DNA of 64,000 nt from Chimonanthus salicifolius (lineage: Eukaryota > Streptophyta > Magnoliopsida > Laurales > Calycanthaceae): positions 25,140,617 to 25,204,616 of the forward strand of contig CM023535.1 of the NCBI GenBank assembly GCA_013350335.1. The letters are read 5' to 3'. Positions 25,227-35,368 of this stretch are shown piece by piece. Every line of letters begins with the position of its first letter. Position 1 is the stretch's first letter. Under the pieces are notes generated by a model that ran no database searches, was not told the origin of the DNA, and saw only the letters and a program-made list of their open reading frames with translations. The position numbers and the translations under genes were made by a program.

Positions 25227-27871
25227 TGTCACGCCCCAACCCAAAATCGACACGTGACGCAGAAAATTTTTCATTTCTCCAAATACACCAAATAAATAAT
25301 AGTTACGCGTGAGAATCACACGTGTTAACACACAATAATAATTTCATATCTTTTTAGGGATGTAAGATTCCTACAGAAATTTCGGCAGAGTTTCCCCTAA
25401 AAACTGGACTATTGGGCCAATCATAGCCTCTACAATTAATCCACCTGTTCAACATAGTAAAAGAATGTACAACCCTTCACATCCAACCACAATAGATATT
25501 ACCTTCTCAAAGTTTAGAAGGTTCAAATAAGTTTTCAAAACATTAAACATATTTTCAATGATAATTATACATGGTTTATCTTCTAACTTAACAAAAAAAT
25601 ACACATAACCATGTAACCAAAATGACAAAATCTCAAAATGACAGTCAAGTGAGTGTTAGATCAACAAGGTATGTAGTCTATGGACGTCCTCTTGGTCCCT
25701 CGGACCCCGCCGGAGCAATGGTACCTGAAATTGCAAGGAGTTGAGCATAAACAAGCTCAATGAGGAAATACATGCATGCTACACACTAACGAGCTCACAA
25801 CATATAATGTATGTAATGGAGGATGTAATCCATATTGTGCTACGTAATCATATTACCACATCATCATTATGGGAACTACTCCCCTCTTAAAAGAATTTTA
25901 CAATGGGACGGGTGGTCATCACAAGCAATATACCTCAACTCCGAACATGACTTAGGGCCCACGACTTACTAAGCGGGTGACTCACGCATAGCGTGTCCAT
26001 GTCAACCTCGCCCTGCGTCCCTTCACCTCATGGATGATTCAGTCAAATTCTAAGGTAGTCAAATCACGACTTACGGAGCTAAAACCATCCCCCACAGGAT
26101 GAATGTATATCTAGCCCTGCGTATCCAAGCACATCTGAAGTGCTAAATAGTCGTGAGAGCGCCCTACAACTCATAACATGTGAGGGACCTACTCCTCAAC
26201 GGCAACCCTACGAGACCCAGTCTCTGTAGCCGATGCCACCATCCCAATAAGAATACTAAGATAATATCGTTTTCATTGTCATCCCAACCCCCTCAAAGGA
26301 ATTGAGTATACACATTAGTAGGAATTCCAAATGGGGTAAGGTTCACTTTACTACCCCATGATCCATTCTCACCATAGCATCATTAAATTGTTCATGGCCA
26401 ATAAGTACATATTTCCTAACTCACTAAAATTAACCTATCTTAGGTTAGATGTGAGTACACAATACACATGAATATCAACCTCAATATAGATGACCTCTCA
26501 AACACACCAAGCTCATACAAACACCCTTAAGCAAAGCATCATAATATACATAACCGATTTCATAAGTTCATACATTTAAATTCGTCTTATTTAGATTAGT
26601 CTTAAGAGGAGAGTAATCTCCTATGCTTGGGACGCTCAATTGGACCTACACAACCTCTATTACATCATCCTTGCAATTTGGGTCCAATATTCATCCAACC
26701 CATGGTGATTAGCACAATTTGTCCCATAATTCTTCCTTTTAAAATCAAATCCACATTTCATTATCAAACAACCAAATAGCCCTCCATAGGGTCCATTTCC
26801 ATTCAACACCTTATAATCATCATCACTGCACATAATGCAAAAATAGCAACACCATGTATCATAAAAATATTATCTCTAATTAAATATTTACATCTATAAT
26901 AAATATCACATCATCATACATTTAATTATAAAAATGCATATAAGGATCTCTAAAAAGCATAGAAATCTCTAAATATCCAAATAAGTGGGTAGCTTTCCTC
27001 ACCTTAAGTTTTTATGAGGTGCCGGGTTGATTTTCGACTTGATCGGATTAGGGGGCTCTAATCAACATAAAAACACAAATAAAACTCATTTAGTGCATTA
27101 TTCTAAGCCCAACTAGTGTTTAAAAGCAAAACCCCCAAATTATTTGTCCCCATTTGGATTTTTAGACCAAAGAGCAACTCCATGCAAGCTCAAGCTTAGG
27201 AGAAACCCCAAATTTCTCCAACCTTGGTGCTCCAAATCATCCACATAAGAGATTTCCCCCAAATTTTACTTTTCCATAGTCCATAACTCATTTTCCCTCA
27301 TTATCCATACCCAAGCAAAACCCCAAATTAGAAAATCCTAATTTATTCCATGGGGTTCTCTCCAAACAAAACTCATTGACCATTTCAAGTGTCATTCTCA
27401 CTACATCCCATAAAAGCCCCATCAAAGAAGAGGAATGAGAGTGAGAAGAGATGAAAACCTTACCTTGAAGAAGAGAAAATCCACTCAAAAGGAAGCTTGG
27501 GATGAGATTTCTTCACTTCCACACATGCTAGGGTTGAGAAGATGGTGAAGAAAGGGAAGGCAAGCACATGCATCGGTTGATGTGGAGGAGTTTGGGAAAA
27601 GGAGATAAAAGGGAAGTGAAATAAAAGTAAAGGGTGTAGGAGTTGGGGATTTTAAACACCCCAACCTAAAAATATCATTTTGTCGGTTGGTTCGACTCCA
27701 CCAAAATCAAATAAAGTAAAAACTTATTTTAATTTTTATTTTCCAACTCTTTTCTGACGGGGTACTATCTACAGGCCACGTGTGCTTAGGTGGGACCCTC
27801 AGATGCACCTCACACGTGAAATCCCTAATATTACATCATAAATCTATTAATTGAGGGGCCAGGCCATTGCA
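25227..27871 (-). repeat. LTR C (5' LTR of unit 2, 2645 bp)
   Basis: Full-length copy. It ends GGCCATTGCA on the plus strand where A and B end GGCCATTACA, and is followed by the GGGTT target copy at 27872-27876. Confidence 0.9.
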
Positions 27872-30460
27872 GGGTTGATGTATCGGTAAACTGAACCTCC
27901 TCAAACGATGCATCGACTAGGTCGATGTGTCGGTAAAACTGAACCTCCTCAGATGATGCATTGACTAGGTCGATGTGTCGGTAAAAGCTGAAATTCAAAC
28001 GTGAAGCGTAAGTTACTAGGAGTATGCATCGACGTGGTCAATGTATCGGTGGAAAAGTCAAAATCAAATCAATCGACACATCGACAAAAGTTGATGTGTC
28101 GGGGTAGTTCAAATGCCTCTAACAGACGCTCTATCTACCACCAACCGTGCATCACTTTCCATGCATGGGAATCCACCAACGTCATTCCATTCTTCCAAAC
28201 GCCCATTAAAGAGTCTAGGGCAACCAAAAGAGGAAGGTAAAAAAAAGGGAAAACAAAATAAATAAGAGAAAAAAAGGAAGAGAGGAAAAGAAAGCAAGGA
28301 AACAGAGAAAGAGGGAACACACAACCACCCCTCTCACTCCCTCAACCTCACCCTCCCACTCACGTCTAACCCCTCAGCTCGACCGTAAAACCCCTCCTCT
28401 CTCTACTGACTTCATCATCTCCTGGAAAAGGAGGAGAAACGAGACAAAGAAGAAGGATAAACCGAGTCGACAAGGAACGAAGGAAGCAAGGAGCTCGTCC
28501 TTCATCCACTTGGGTACACCTACAAATCCTTTTAGGTAGGTGGATTGTATTATGATTTTAAGTAAAATAATCACACTAGGATGATTATAGAATATGCATG
28601 AATAGATTTAGGGGATAAAGAACCAAGAATAATGAATATATCAGAAGAGGAAAGGCATGGAAGATGAACCCATGATTTCTGACTCAACCCAACCGACATT
28701 TCGACACTGTCGATGTGTCGTTTGGAACAAGAAGTCCATCGGATGGGAACTTCGAAGTATTGAACAGAACAGACCCAACCCAGGATGACACATCGCGTGT
28801 GTCGATGTCTCGGCCTGGGTATGACCGAAAGGAAAATGAAACGTACAAATGATGAACTGATCTCGGGACAACCTATCGACAATGTCGATATGTCGGCCTG
28901 AGGTATAACAGATATAATATGGAACGAATGGATAATGAACTGATTTCAGCACGACCCATCGACAGAGTCGATGTGTTGGTCTGAGAATGGTAGAACTAGA
29001 GATTAAAGAAAAAGTGACAAACTAGTCCCAGAATGATGTATCGACCAGGTCAATATGTCGGTCTGAAAATGATTTGAAAAAAAAAGGACAAAGAAAGAAT
29101 GGATCGGTGGACATATCGACTGTGTCGATATGCCCACAGATCTCTGAACGATGCATCGACCAGACCAACAAATCGGTCTGAGTAGGACTAAATTGAACGA
29201 TGTATCGACTAGGTCGATGTATCGGTCTGGAAATAACCAGAAAGGAACATGAAGTCGATACATCGGATATATGCACCAGTATATGTATCTACTGGATCGA
29301 TTCATATGGGTTGAGAACAAAGAACAAACACGAACAATGACCGATCAAATTCAGAAGAACACATTGGACCTATGAAACTCTAGATGTATGGGCCGGGTCG
29401 ATACATATGGACTGAGAACAACTGGAAAACATGAACATAAACAGACAAAGCTAGACGACATATCGAGAAATATTGATGTGTCGGCTGCGTACAGACTGCG
29501 ATGTATCGACAATGTCCTTTAGGTTGTGATTTAACCTACATAATTGGAATTAAAAAGATTTTACATTTTAATAACATGAAATTATGATTTGAAACATGTA
29601 TATAGACAAAAAGAACCGAGGGTAATTCAGACGCCGTTCGAGCAACCGCGTGAATTCCCCTTTAGTAGATCACCCTAGATCAGGTAGGATTTCCTACTTT
29701 ATTGAAGCACACAAGTGTGAAATTGCTATATTTGTATGTTTCTTAAAATTGTGAGCTTTGAATTGTGAAAATGAGATTATTTCAATATGACTTCTATTGA
29801 GTTAGAATTTATGATATTTTCATGTATTGCAAAAGTATTAGAACTATATGATGTATGTTTTGTCATCATGATTACATACATGATCCTCATGCATGGTTGA
29901 ATAGGAGGGATTTACATTACCAGCCAAGAAGGAAATGTCCGGACCTTGTTTAGTCTCGTGTATATTGATAATACAAGTGTTAGACATTGGCCCTGTCCTT
30001 GTGTATGATTGTTACGGCATTTATTGGGCCAATGGACTCCTGGGTAGGTCCCGAAACCCTGATCAGAGGGAGGAGGCCACACTCTACCGATAGTCTCGGT
30101 TAAATTGTGGATGGGTAACAGTACCCTGGTAGTTGCCGCCTCAAATGTTGTGGGCATAAGTGGCCAATACTGAGAACCATTGAAATGAAAAGAGAATTAT
30201 ATTTTGATGCATGAGAATGGGATGACATTTCATTGATACATGACACCCATGACATATCATCATGTGATTAATATCAAGTATGATTTCTAAATCGTGAGAT
30301 TTTGATATTCCTTATTTGAGAAACATATATTTGACATAACATGTGATTTTTCTCCAATATTGTTTTGTTATATGATAATATGATATTACACACGTAGTGC
30401 ATTTCCTTAATCGGAATTCTTACTGGACAAATTGACTAATCCCGTATATTTTCCCCTAGA
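27872..30460 (+). repeat. L1 LTR, middle segment
   Basis: Resumes in the right half of the palindromic unit broken at 6889. It carries two blocks of palindromes (27877-28102 and 28694-29515) separated by a pyrimidine-rich, leader-like stretch (about 28320-28440), then AT-rich sequence to the CTAGA target site at 30456-30460. No ORF in it looks like a protein gene. Confidence 0.7.
27877..29515. repeat. Palindromic repeat array, CATCGAC-N-GTCGATG type
   Basis: About 16 units of roughly 27-30 bp, each with arms near CGATGCATCGAC and GTCGATGTGTCGG around a 2-5 nt centre. Clear copies are at 27906-27933, 27955-27981, 28023-28049, 28074-28102, 28694-28720, 28787-28813, 28871-28896, 28951-28979, 29035-29061, 29110-29133, 29149-29176 and 29198-29225. 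Decayed ones lie near 29254, 29383, 29455 and 29500. In the second block the spacing is often 75-92 bp. One more unit was split by the insertion at 6889/27872. Confidence 0.88.
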
Positions 30461-31272
30461 TGTAATACTCTGCCCCAGATTAGGCGAGTTTTAGCTCATT
30501 AATCTTGTTTAACTGGTTAATCTTGAAGATTTTGGTTAGGGCTTCGAGGAAAGCCCAAGTTTGGCCCGATCTGAGCCCGAAAACTCAGTGATTTAGCTCG
30601 TCGAGCTGGAGGGGCATTTTGGTAATTTACCACTTGTTGTGTATATTTTTATAAATATTGTTGATATGTGAATATTATTGGTGAATAATGTTCTCCTTAA
30701 TGAAGGATTTACATTTCTGATTTTAAAATAAAATTATTTTCAGAAAATAATATTTAAATATTGCCCGTCTAAACCCCGAAAAGGAGTTTTAATTATTTTA
30801 AATAATTTCGGGAGCAAGATAAATTCAGAAAAAGGTAACTGGTGGTAGACCATTTTAAGAATGGTCTAGTTATTTCATTTCATCTCAAAATGATGTTTCT
30901 AAATTGTTTATTTTAACAATTCTTTATTTAAGTAAATAGTGTAAATTTATGGATTTTATTTAAATAAATGATTTTTAATAAGAGATAAAATCTGAAATTT
31001 TTATGGTGACCAAGGTTTTCAAAACCCAACCCATCTGTAAGGTTGAATCAGGTTTTTGAGTTCTTAATTTATTAATTTTAGTTAAAAATCAGGTTTTTAT
31101 TAAAATTGGGGCCCTTCTGCAATTTAGAAAATATTGGAGGACTGATTTGCAAACAGCAGAAAATCCTGCGGTTACTATAGCAGCATAAGCGGCGTGCGGG
31201 CGTGCTGCTGCTCGGCCGAATTTCCGGAGATCCGTCGTCGCGTCCCATCCCAGATTTTCCTGCCGAAAATCC

Positions 31273-31280
31273 TATAAAAA
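31273..31280 (+). promoter_or_regulatory. TATA box of the 5' LTR
   Basis: TATAAAAA is preceded by a GC-rich stretch and repeated at 39747-39754 in the 3' LTR. It probably marks the retroelement promoter. Confidence 0.55.
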
Positions 31281-31728
31281 CCAGCCAAAGCCACTAGATT
31301 CACTCCCACCGATTTTCTTCTCTGTCTTTCTCAGCCAAAACCAACTGATTCTCTCTGTTCTTCCCTTTTTTTTTTTTGTAACAGTAACTTAGAGGAAAAA
31401 AATTTCAAAAATCCGAATTTCAGCCCAGAAACTCAATCCAAGGTAACCACTGCATTCCCCTTTCAATTTCGATCGGTTTTGAATAAAAAAATTTTGAATT
31501 TGGCCCTGTTTTCAGTGAGAAAAATGATTTCAAAATTTAGGGAAAATTTTAGAGTTCCTCGTATCAGTGAGCTTCTAGTGTTAAGATCGGATGGCTCACT
31601 GAGTTTCAAAGCTCCAAACCTCTCCCTATGGAAAGAGGACTCCCGGAGGAATCCATCGGACCGGTCAGATGTAAAAATTGAGTCCAGAAAATAGCCCATT
31701 TTCCATTTTCGATTTTTACTGTTCACGG

Positions 31729-31759
31729 CCGTTCACTGTCTGTTGCAGACAGTGAACGG
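31729..31759. repeat. Perfect hairpin, 14-bp arms, TTG loop
   Basis: CCGTTCACTGTCTG, loop TTG, then the exact reverse complement. The 3' LTR has the same hairpin with the loop inverted to CAA (40203-40231). Related LTRs keep a CACTGTCTG hairpin at the same place. Confidence 0.85.
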
Positions 31760-31785
31760 GGAAGAAGAAGAAGAAAAAATATATA

Positions 31786-32060
31786 TATATTATTATTTTA
31801 TTAAAAAAACATATTTTTATTTGATATTATGGTTGCTCATATTTTTAAATGTTGGTTCCCATCAAAGAAAAAAAAATAAATACATAATTAAATAATTAAA
31901 TTTTATTATTTTATTCAAAAAAAAGAAAAAAAAAATATTTTTATTTGAGATTATAGTTGCTTATGATTTTAAATGTTGGTTCCCATCGAAGAAAAAAAAA
32001 ATGAATAAATAATTAAATAATTAAATATTATTATTTTATTCAAAAAAAAAATATTATTTT
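31786..32060 (+). repeat. AT-rich tandem repeat in the LTR (about 125 bp x 2.3)
   Basis: Successive units share TATTATTTTATT, poly(A), TTTTTATTTGA, ATTATxGTTGCT, AAATGTTGGTTCCCATC and ATAATTAAATAATTAAAT. The 3' LTR has the same array at about 40250-40520. Confidence 0.8.
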
Positions 32061-33582
32061 GTTAGATTGTGTGATGTGATGTTTAGTACCCCTTTTTGTT
32101 AATTAAAATTGTACTAACCCTCTTCTCTTATTATTTATAGTGTAAATACTATTGTATACGCCTTCAGTCCGACATTAGTCGGGAACTGAGTGATTCACTT
32201 TCAGGCCGGCACTATAGTCGGGCACTGGGTGACCTCGAGGCCTACTCAAAATGTCAGCTCTGTTCCTATCCAGAAGACAACCGAGAAGTGACCCGACGAT
32301 CTAGACCTCACTCAATAAGTCAATCTGGTCAATGCCCAGAAGACAATATGAGTTTGGACTGAGCCCCTTTTTATTATTATATCATTATCTTGTGGATGAT
32401 TTAAAAAGGCTAGAAACCAAGTAGGAGACTCATTTCCATGAACCCTGGATATTTTGTGGGAAAACGTGTGATTTCCAAATACTACATATATGTACGTATC
32501 TGATATGTATATTAATTGTGCACTTGTGTGTTGTTTGACAGAGACCGCGAAACCACACGATCACGGTGAGGGAACTTAACTCTGCAGATTTTGTAAACAG
32601 GTGTTATATTGAACAATGAGTGGTTTCGATTTTGATGAACCCACTCATGTGCCTATACATGATGCACTATGGTAAGAATGCTGTGATGATTTGATATTAC
32701 GGTGTTGACAGCATGTGTCTGTAAGACTGCTTCCACGTACCTAGGCTATTGAACCAATATCGGCCATATGAGAGATGGTTTATGTCTACTGGACCATGGG
32801 CGGACCATGCTGTCGTCAGTTGCTGACTTGAGGGTGTCAGTATCGGCTACGTTTAAGAGTCGGAGATGTACTTGCAAGGATGTATTTTGACCGTGTCGGG
32901 ACTTAATACTGGTCTCAGTGTAGTCGGCAGGCGTTACGGTGGATAATGGCAGTGGTTTAATGATGTTGATATATTACTTGAGATTATGCTTATGTTTCTA
33001 TCAAGCATGTGATATTGAACTGTTGCTAACCTCTTTTATATTTACTTGATTTGCATTGTTAATTATCCTTCACTGGGCTAGTTAGCTCACACCACTCACC
33101 TTTCAGGCGATGAGCCCGAGGAGGAGGACCCTCTCTTTCAGGCTTAGGGTGATTAAGTTAAAGCAGTGTTTTGGGATTCCCCCGGAGAGGAATGCCCTGA
33201 TCTTTCCCTCTTGGTTCTTGGAACCATTGTCTTTTTTTGTACCGGATGTGGTACTTAATTTATGTTGAATTGATGTAATAGGCTATGTTGCCTTTTTAGA
33301 CAATGTTTTGAATGATGAATCAATGAGTGATTTTATTTTGCGTTGTATTAATCAATGTTGGTTTTGATTTGAGTATGCTATGTATTGTGTTGTTATGTCT
33401 TGGTTTTTGGGAAGCTTATGGTACATGTTTGAGTCCACTTAACGAGCTAATGTGTAACCGCTGGGCCTAACTGTTGATCCGGCCCAGTAAGAATGCTTGT
33501 GGTTTAGTTTACTTATCTTTCAAAAAAAAAAAAAAAATCAGTCATGCTCCGGGCCCACCGGTCGGGTCGGGGCGTGACAGCT

Positions 33583-33594
33583 TGGTATCAGAGC
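33583..33594 (+). other. Primer-binding site of the plus-strand element
   Basis: TGGTATCAGAGC, three bases after the 5' LTR, of initiator tRNA-Met type. Confidence 0.92.
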
Positions 33595-33695
33595 CAGGTT
33601 CAACTCTCGGACTGTGATGGGTTACTACCTAGTTAGACTTGTTTTTGCCTTAGTGTTGATATTGTTTTGACATTTTCTTGTTTGGTGATATAGAT

Positions 33696-34193
33696 ATGTC
33701 AGGCAACACAGAGTATTTCCAGGGGACACCTAGCGACCCTATTGTCGTAGATTCTTCAGACGACTCCGGTGCGCCAAGTCTCGATGAGGTTGCACCAAGA
33801 GAGGAGATAGTAGTGGCATCCCCAGAGTACCACGTGGGTGCTGAACCTGTGGAGGAAGAGGGAGATATCCCAATTCCTGAGGAGTCAGTGGGGGAGAACG
33901 ATTCACCCGAGTATGTTCCGGCTACTCCGCCATTGGACGTATACCAAGATGAGATGTGTGAACTTTGCAATCAGGCAGGGCACAACTTCATCTTTTGCCC
34001 CTATCCGCCCAGTGTCATTTGCCCAGTTTGCGGACTCCGCGGACATGGGAGTGCAAGGACAAATTGTCCTTATGTAGGAGGACCGGGGATCATACCTTGT
34101 TTAACTTGTGGGGTGTTCGGACACAAGTCTGAGACCTGCCCGGACAACTTTTATTACTTTGGTGGTGAGGAAGGATCTTTTTCAGGGAATTAG
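33696..34193 (+). CDS. ORF0: acidic protein with three CCHC zinc knuckles (165 aa)
   Basis: Complete ORF from ATG 33696, about 100 bp after the primer site and 200 bp before gag. The first half is acidic (VDSSDDSG, PVEEEGDIPIPEE). The second half carries three knuckles in a row: CELCNQAGHNFIFC and CLTCGVFGHKSETC have CX2CX4HX4C spacing, and CPVCGLRGHGSARTNC has CX2CX4HX6C. Gag downstream has its own two knuckles, so this is an additional nucleic-acid-binding protein, not part of gag. Unit 2 of the array retains its start (42154) but with a stop at codon 9. The minus-strand Tekay-like family has no room for it. Its function is unknown; an RNA-binding or chaperone role is inference. Confidence 0.8.
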   Translation: MSGNTEYFQGTPSDPIVVDSSDDSGAPSLDEVAPREEIVVASPEYHVGAEPVEEEGDIPIPEESVGENDSPEYVPATPPLDVYQDEMCELCNQAGHNFIFCPYPPSVICPVCGLRGHGSARTNCPYVGGPGIIPCLTCGVFGHKSETCPDNFYYFGGEEGSFSGN

Positions 34194-34396
34194 ATCAATG
34201 TTTGTTAGGGGGCATCGGGGAGTTTTGTTTTGTAAGGGTTGAGTTTTGTTATTTTGAAGGGTTTTCATACCCTACTAACCTTTGTACTTATATTTGAAAT
34301 TTCGAATGAATTCTAATGAGATTGTTGCAACTTGTGTCTTCTACTTTGGTAAAAATCTTAAAATTGGTTAATGATGTTTACAAGTGTAAATAACAG

Positions 34397-35356
34397 ATGT
34401 CAGGACCCAACGCAAACCGAGCCAACTTTCGTGGGAGGAGGACTGATCTTCCACCCCGTAACCTACCTAACGAGGCGATTCGAGTGGCGGTTGAAGCATT
34501 TCAGCAGATAGCTGAAAACATGCGACGTCCGCCAATCCAAACGCTAGAGGAGAGAGCCACCTCGGCTCTCAAAGAGTTCAAGCGTCTGAACCCGACTAGC
34601 TTCTCGGGAACAGAGGACCCTAGCGCTGCGAGGAACTGGCTAACCCAGATTAGCCGAATCCTCAATACCCTAGCGATCGCCGATGATTTACGTGTAACCT
34701 TGGTGACTTATCAGCTTGAAGGGAACGCCTACGAATGGTGGGAGGCGAAGAGCTTGGTTCGTAATCACGAGCCAATGACTTGGGAGGAGTTTTCTACAGC
34801 CTTTTTGGCCCGTTACTTTCCAAAGACGGTGAAGGAAGCGAGGAAGAGAGAGTTCCTCAACATTCAGCAAGGTTCAGATATAGTGGCACAGTATGCCATG
34901 CGCTACATCGACCTGATGCAGTTTGTGCCATGGATTGCAGCCAATGAGGAGGAGAAGATCCAGCATTTCGAGAACGGACTTAGGCCCTTCCTGTAGCGGC
35001 AAGTGGCCGGCTTAGTGTTCAACACTCTGGAGGAAATCATCGAGCGCGCTTCAAAGGTAGAAGCAGTGGACTCTATCAACCGGAGCACTGACAGCTCTCA
35101 GAAACCTTCTTCCAACAAGAAGGCGAGGTTCAACCAGCAGAAGAAGCCTTTCTTCAGGAAGAGCCAACCTAGTGTGGGCCAGTCAAGTCGGTCTGACTCT
35201 CAGCCAATCGTGTGCTACACCTGCAATCAGCCTGGGCATACTTCTAGGTTCTGTCAATCCAAGGGAGAGAGGGCTTGCTTTCACTGCCAGCAGACCGGGC
35301 ACCTGTTCAAGGATTGTCCTTTTTCTGGTAAGATGGCACCTTCGCAAGGCGCATGA
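34397..35356 (+). pseudogene. gag of the plus-strand element, one internal stop
   Basis: Starts at ATG 34397. The capsid core has the AARNWL, YEWWEAK, FSTAFLARYFP and KREFLNIQQG blocks of Retrotrans_gag. The C-terminal part has two CCHC knuckles (CYTCNQPGHTSRFC and CFHCQQTGHLFKDC). A TAG at 34994-34996 divides the two halves, and a TGA at 35354-35356 separates gag from protease in the same frame. Both are explained by single C-to-T changes (CAG, CGA). Confidence 0.9.
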
Positions 35357-35368
35357 GTTTCCTACTCT

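Larger units (their letters stand above)
6890..27871 (-). mobile_element. Tekay-like tandem array: LTR-internal-LTR-internal-LTR
   Basis: Three LTRs (6890-9535, 14439-17051, 25227-27871) alternate with two internal regions in the same minus-strand orientation. Only the outermost ends carry a target duplication, GGGTC (6885-6889) and GGGTT (27872-27876). The middle LTR directly abuts the polypurine tract of unit 2 and the primer-binding site of unit 1. This fits one insertion later duplicated by unequal recombination between LTRs. The chromodomain-like C-terminus and long LTRs point to Tekay/Del chromoviruses. Confidence 0.88.
30461..33579 (+). repeat. 5' LTR of the plus-strand element (3119 bp)
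   Basis: TGTAATACTCTGCCCC...GGGGCGTGACA. A TATA box TATAAAAA lies at 31273-31280. A hairpin is at 31729-31759 and a 2.3-copy AT-rich tandem repeat of about 125 bp at 31786-32060. It differs from the 3' LTR by few substitutions and by a stretch of about 25 bp near 31190 that is absent at 39690. Confidence 0.92.

Noticed and set aside
28109..28324. Overlapping minus-strand ORFs of 60-100 codons here and to 29320
   Set aside because: Low-complexity hydrophobic translations of a pyrimidine-rich LTR stretch and of the palindrome array. No domain, and several frames are open at once.
28694..29515. Regularly spaced palindromic repeats looking like a CRISPR array
   Set aside because: Units are degenerate, spacers vary in length, there are no cas genes, and the array lies inside a plant LTR with eukaryotic context.
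33583..33594. TGGTATCAGAGC as part of a tRNA gene
   Set aside because: It is the complement of a tRNA 3' end placed just after an LTR, repeated at the same spot in each element; no cloverleaf surrounds it.
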